64,000 nucleotides of DNA from positions 2,604,001-2,668,000 of the forward strand of contig NZ_CP041040.1 of the NCBI RefSeq assembly GCF_006385575.1, read 5' to 3'. The notes below the pieces were generated by a model. It saw only the letters and a list, made by a program, of their open reading frames with translations, ran no database searches and was not told the origin of the DNA. A program made the position numbers and the translations under genes. Shown here one piece after another: positions 60,856-64,000 of the stretch; position 1 is the first letter of the stretch, and each line of letters starts with the position of its first letter. The DNA comes from Microbacterium foliorum (GTDB taxonomy: Bacteria; Actinomycetota; Actinomycetes; Actinomycetales; Microbacteriaceae).

Positions 60856-61607
60856 CTTCGCCCGCACTCGTCGCCTTCGATCTCGACGACACCCTCGCCC
60901 CGTCGAAAGAGCCGATCGACCCGCGCATGGCCACGCTGCTGCTCGCCCTGCTGCAGAAGGTCGATGTCGCGATCATCTCGGGCGGCAACGAGACCCAGTT
61001 CCGCGCGCAGGTGATCGCTCGGCTCGGGGCCATCGATGGCGAGTCCGCCGCACGACTGCATCTGCTCCCGACCTGCGGCACCCGGTACCTGCGACACGAC
61101 GGCACGGACTTCTCGCCGCTCTACGCGCACGACCTCACCGCCGAGCAGAAGTCCGCAGCCCTCACCGCACTGCGTGAAGAGGCGGAGCGCCTGGGGCTCT
61201 GGGAGGCGCAGCCGTGGGGCGAGATCCTCGAGGACCGCGGATCTCAGATCACCTTCTCGGCACTCGGGCAGAAAGCTCCCCGTGACGCGAAGCACGAGTG
61301 GGACCCGTCCGGTGCGAAGCGGGAGTCTCTGCGCGACGCCGTGGCGGCGCGACTTCCCGACCTCGAGGTGCGGTCAGGCGGCTCGACCTCGATCGACATC
61401 ACCCTGGCGGGCATCGACAAGGCATTCGGCATGAAGCAGCTCGCCGAGCACACCAGCATCCCGCTCACGTCGATGCTCTTCTACGGCGACCGACTCGACG
61501 AGGGCGGCAACGACTACCCCGTCCTCGCGATCGGCGTGCCCTCCGTAGCCGTCGAGGGCTGGGAAGACACCGCCGAGAAGCTCGACGAGCTTCTCCCGAC
61601 CCTCTGA
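60852..61607 (+). CDS. HAD-IIB family hydrolase
   Basis: The 251-residue phosphatase has motif I FDLDDTLAPSKEP, motif II IISGGNETQF, a cap domain, and motifs III/IV in AGIDKAFGMKQL and FYGDRLDEGGNDYPV. This is the Cof/phosphomannomutase-like branch; the substrate is probably a sugar phosphate. Confidence 0.9.
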   Translation: MTSPALVAFDLDDTLAPSKEPIDPRMATLLLALLQKVDVAIISGGNETQFRAQVIARLGAIDGESAARLHLLPTCGTRYLRHDGTDFSPLYAHDLTAEQKSAALTALREEAERLGLWEAQPWGEILEDRGSQITFSALGQKAPRDAKHEWDPSGAKRESLRDAVAARLPDLEVRSGGSTSIDITLAGIDKAFGMKQLAEHTSIPLTSMLFYGDRLDEGGNDYPVLAIGVPSVAVEGWEDTAEKLDELLPTL

Positions 61608-61659
61608 CCGTCGACACCCGCCTCCCCCACTATCGGCTGCAGAGTTCTAGCATGTCGAT

Positions 61660-62505
61660 ATGGAACCGCTGCTGATCGTCATCCTGACCGCAGCAGTCGC
61701 GAGCGCGGCGTGCTGGATCCTGTCTCTCCTCACCCGAGACACCTCCTGGGTCGACCGGGCATGGTCGATCCTTCCGGTCGTCTACATCTGGATCTTCGCG
61801 GGAGCGGGTATCGCGAGCGGTGACGACGCTGGCCGTCTGACCCTCATGGCGGCGCTCGTGACCGCGTGGGGCATCCGCCTGACCTTCAACTTCGCCCGCA
61901 AGGGCGGATACACCGGCATGGAGGACTATCGGTGGGCGATTCTGCGTGGGCGCATGAAGCCCTGGCAGTTCCAGATCTTCAACCTGCTGTTCATCATCGG
62001 GTACCAGATGACGCTGCTCGTGCTGATCACGCTTCCGGCCGAGGTCGCTCGGCAGAACCCCGCCCCGCTGAACGCCGCGGATCTTCTCCTGGGTGCGCTC
62101 TTCCTCCTGCTGCTGGTCGGCGAGACCGTCGCCGACCGCGAACAGTGGGAGTTCCACCGACGGAAGAAGCAGGCCGGTGGCACGCTGGCTCCGGGCTTCG
62201 TCACCGAGGGGCTGTTCCGTTACAGCCGCCACCCCAACTTCTTCTTCGAGCAGAGCCAATGGTGGGTCCTCTACGCGATCGGGGCAAGTGCCGCGGTGGC
62301 ATCTGGCGCGGGGTTCCTCGGCGGCGTGATCAATGGGACGATCATCGGCCCGATCCTGCTCAGCGTCCTGTTCGTCGGCTCGACGATCTTCACCGAGTCC
62401 ATCACCGCCGGCAAGTACCCGGCCTACGCGGAGTATCGCCGCAGGACGTCGATGCTCATCCCCTGGCCGCCGCGGGCACGGCCAGTCGCCGAACCCGCGG
62501 CCTGA
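61660..62505 (+). CDS. DUF1295 family integral membrane protein
   Basis: The 281-residue protein has about six membrane helices and the conserved DTSWVDRAWSILPV, RKGGYTGMEDYRW and C-terminal GLFRYSRHPNFFFEQSQWW ... KYPAYAEYRRRTSMLIPWPP, shared with the steroid-reductase-like DUF1295 group. Likely NAD(P)H-binding; substrate unknown. Confidence 0.9.
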   Translation: MEPLLIVILTAAVASAACWILSLLTRDTSWVDRAWSILPVVYIWIFAGAGIASGDDAGRLTLMAALVTAWGIRLTFNFARKGGYTGMEDYRWAILRGRMKPWQFQIFNLLFIIGYQMTLLVLITLPAEVARQNPAPLNAADLLLGALFLLLLVGETVADREQWEFHRRKKQAGGTLAPGFVTEGLFRYSRHPNFFFEQSQWWVLYAIGASAAVASGAGFLGGVINGTIIGPILLSVLFVGSTIFTESITAGKYPAYAEYRRRTSMLIPWPPRARPVAEPAA

Positions 62506-62517
62506 CAACAGGCTGCG

Positions 62518-63777
62518 TCAGCGCACGACCGCGTCGGAGCCCGTGCGCGTCACCGGCACGAGGCGAGTGAGCTGGGTGACATGCGACGGCTCGAGCTCGG
62601 CGAGGGAGGCGACGCCCAGGAGTCGCATGGTGCGCTCGATCTCGGTGCGCAGTATCTCGATGGTGCGGTCGACACCTGCACGACCGCCCGCCATCAACCC
62701 GTAGAGGTACGCACGGCCGATGAGCGTGAAGTCGGCGCCGAGTGCCACGGCGGCGACGATGTCGGCGCCGTTCATGATGCCCGTGTCGATCATGACCGTG
62801 AAGTCGTCACCGACAGCCTTGCGCACCTCGGGCAGCAGATGGAACGGGATCGGCGCGCGGTCGAGCTGACGCCCGCCGTGGTTGGACAGCACGATGCCGT
62901 CGACGCCGGCGTCGCGCAGCCGCACTGAGTCCTCGACGTTCTGCACGCCCTTGATCACGATCTTGCCGGGCCAGATGTCGCGGATCACGGCGAGGTCGTC
63001 GTAGCTGATCGTCGGGTCCATGGCGGCGTCGAGCAGCTCGCCGACGGTGCCGCCGGTGGTGCTCAGCGACGCGAACTCGAGCTTGGGCGTCGTCAGGAAG
63101 TCGTACCACCACCACGGACGTGGGATCGCGTTGACGATCGTGCCGAGGGTGAGCTGCGGTGGGATGCTGAATCCATTGCGCTTGTCACGCAGTCGCGCGC
63201 CCGCGACCGGTGTGTCGACCGTGAACTGCAGCGTGTCGAAGCCCGCGGCAGCCGCGCGACGGGTGAGCTCGTACGAGATCTCACGATCGCGCATGACGTA
63301 CAGCTGGAACCAGTTGCGGCCGTGCGGGTTCGCTGCCTTGACGCCCTCGATCGACGTCGTACCGAGAGTGGAGAGAGTGAACGGGATGCCGGCCGCGGCT
63401 GCGGCGCCGGCGCCGGCGACCTCGCCCTCGGTCTGCATGAGGCGGGTGAAGCCGGTCGGGGCGATGCCGAACGGCAGCGCCGACGGACCACCCAGGATGT
63501 CGACCGAGGTGTCGACCGACGGAGCCGGGCGAAGGATGCCGGGGTGGAACTCGACATCCTGGAACGCCTGGCGCGCACGCGTGAGCGAGAGCTCGCCCTC
63601 GGCCGCGCCGTCGGTGTAGTCGAATGCCGCCTTCGGCGTGCGACGCTTCGCGATCGTGCGCAGGTCGTCGATCGTGAGCGCAGCGTCGAGACGACGCTTC
63701 CTGCCGTTGAACTCGGGCTTCTTGAACTTCATCAGGTCGAGAAGCTCTGCGGGGTTGGGAACCTGGCGCTGGACCAT
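62518..63777 (-). CDS. lldD: Quinone-dependent L-lactate dehydrogenase (alpha-hydroxy-acid oxidase family)
   Basis: The 419-residue FMN enzyme matches corynebacterial LldD from its start ([20 protein letters not shown]) onward: [48 protein letters not shown], the active-site [12 protein letters not shown] and [19 protein letters not shown]. It oxidises L-lactate to pyruvate. A FadR-type regulator gene lies directly upstream. Confidence 0.93.
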   Translation of the reverse strand: MVQRQVPNPAELLDLMKFKKPEFNGRKRRLDAALTIDDLRTIAKRRTPKAAFDYTDGAAEGELSLTRARQAFQDVEFHPGILRPAPSVDTSVDILGGPSALPFGIAPTGFTRLMQTEGEVAGAGAAAAAGIPFTLSTLGTTSIEGVKAANPHGRNWFQLYVMRDREISYELTRRAAAAGFDTLQFTVDTPVAGARLRDKRNGFSIPPQLTLGTIVNAIPRPWWWYDFLTTPKLEFASLSTTGGTVGELLDAAMDPTISYDDLAVIRDIWPGKIVIKGVQNVEDSVRLRDAGVDGIVLSNHGGRQLDRAPIPFHLLPEVRKAVGDDFTVMIDTGIMNGADIVAAVALGADFTLIGRAYLYGLMAGGRAGVDRTIEILRTEIERTMRLLGVASLAELEPSHVTQLTRLVPVTRTGSDAVVR

Positions 63778-63788
63778 GTCGTGTCCTC

Positions 63789-64000
63789 TCAGTCGGTGGG
63801 TCGAGTGCTGCGGGTGAGGCCCGCCGCGGTGTAGTAGCCGGTGATGTGCGCACGAACGAGAGTCCTCGCCGCCGTGGCATCACCCGCTGCGATGGCCCCG
63901 ACGATGGCTCGATGCTCGGAGCGGAGCACGTCGGCCATGGCGCCCCAGTCGTCGATCGCGGCCGCGCCCTCCCGCACGTACGACTCGATCGCCGTGCGCA
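63789..64000 (-). CDS. GntR/FadR-type (FCD) regulator, C-terminal end only
   Basis: The frame is open to the window edge. The visible 70 residues fit the end of an FCD domain ([30 protein letters not shown]) with the metal-ligand-like His residues. An internal GTG at 63977 is not a real start. Its place 12 bp before lldD suggests an LldR-like lactate regulator. Confidence 0.8.
   Translation of the reverse strand, partial: RTAIESYVREGAAAIDDWGAMADVLRSEHRAIVGAIAAGDATAARTLVRAHITGYYTAAGLTRSTRPTD

Overview
The window comes from a high-GC actinobacterium of the Microbacteriaceae type, most likely Microbacterium or a close relative. Signs are the GC-rich genes with frequent GTG/TTG starts and 4-nt start/stop overlaps, leaderless promoters, a Tad-pilus locus with the actinobacterial DUF4244 and Rv3654c-like small proteins, SigK beside a fasciclin lipoprotein, and two proteins of the DUF7882 kind. 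The genus is inferred from gene content only.

Layout. (1) 1-11,500 is core chromosome: sigK and a fasciclin lipoprotein, tRNA-Lys, a PfpI-like protein, a CGNR zinc-finger protein, an overlapping pncA/DUF1697/M23 operon, tRNA-Thr, and a minus-strand run of topA, tmk, holB and an alpha/beta-hydrolase lipoprotein. (2) 11,555-13,821 is the distal part of a Tad operon (two TadE-like proteins, DUF4244, TadB/C) ending in the C-terminal third of the ATPase gene tadA. (3) 13,822-52,872 is a 39-kb integrative element inserted inside tadA; the N-terminal part of tadA reappears at 52,873-53,468. The element is bounded by a 12-bp inverted repeat (GTTATCTGCACT) and carries at its left end a Tn554-like recombination module: two tyrosine recombinases, two tiny coupled ORFs and a TnpC/DUF6262-like coiled-coil protein. 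(4) 53,469-64,000 is core chromosome again: acs, RidA, DUF4177, a PASTA-containing bifunctional penicillin-binding protein, a phosphoesterase, tRNA-Pro, VanZ, a HAD phosphatase, DUF1295, lldD and the start of a GntR/FCD regulator that runs off the window.

Cargo of the element, left to right: a coupled gene pair with a degenerate nucleotidyltransferase-like (DUF6932-type) protein; a LysR regulator with a lipoprotein asparaginase homologue that has lost a catalytic Asp; a LacI-controlled glycan-uptake locus (GH127, ABC importer without ATPase, GH2 beta-mannosidase, ManD) with two identical 20-bp operators; a coupled pair of unknown genes; a redox cluster (MFS, ADH, carboxymuconolactone decarboxylase-like, two aldo/keto reductases, FMN-binding lipoprotein, frameshifted NAD(P)-binding protein) divergent from an XRE/MmyB regulator; a gene-poor stretch of small Microbacteriaceae proteins; an HNH/excalibur membrane protein coupled to a DUF4236/TPR protein; a divergent pair sharing a LexA-type SOS box; a three-gene operon of a small predicted DNA-binding protein, a metallophosphoesterase with a VbhA-like tail and an Xre/MbcA/ParS-like antitoxin; and a DprA-like/phosphoribosyltransferase pair convergent with a small XRE regulator, with matching TATGC-N6-GCATA palindromes.

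The element therefore looks like a Tn554-type mobile island mixing metabolic genes with several compact modules of conflict-system character. The last two modules are the best candidates for an undescribed system. The insertion should inactivate the Tad ATPase and separates the distal tad genes from their promoter.
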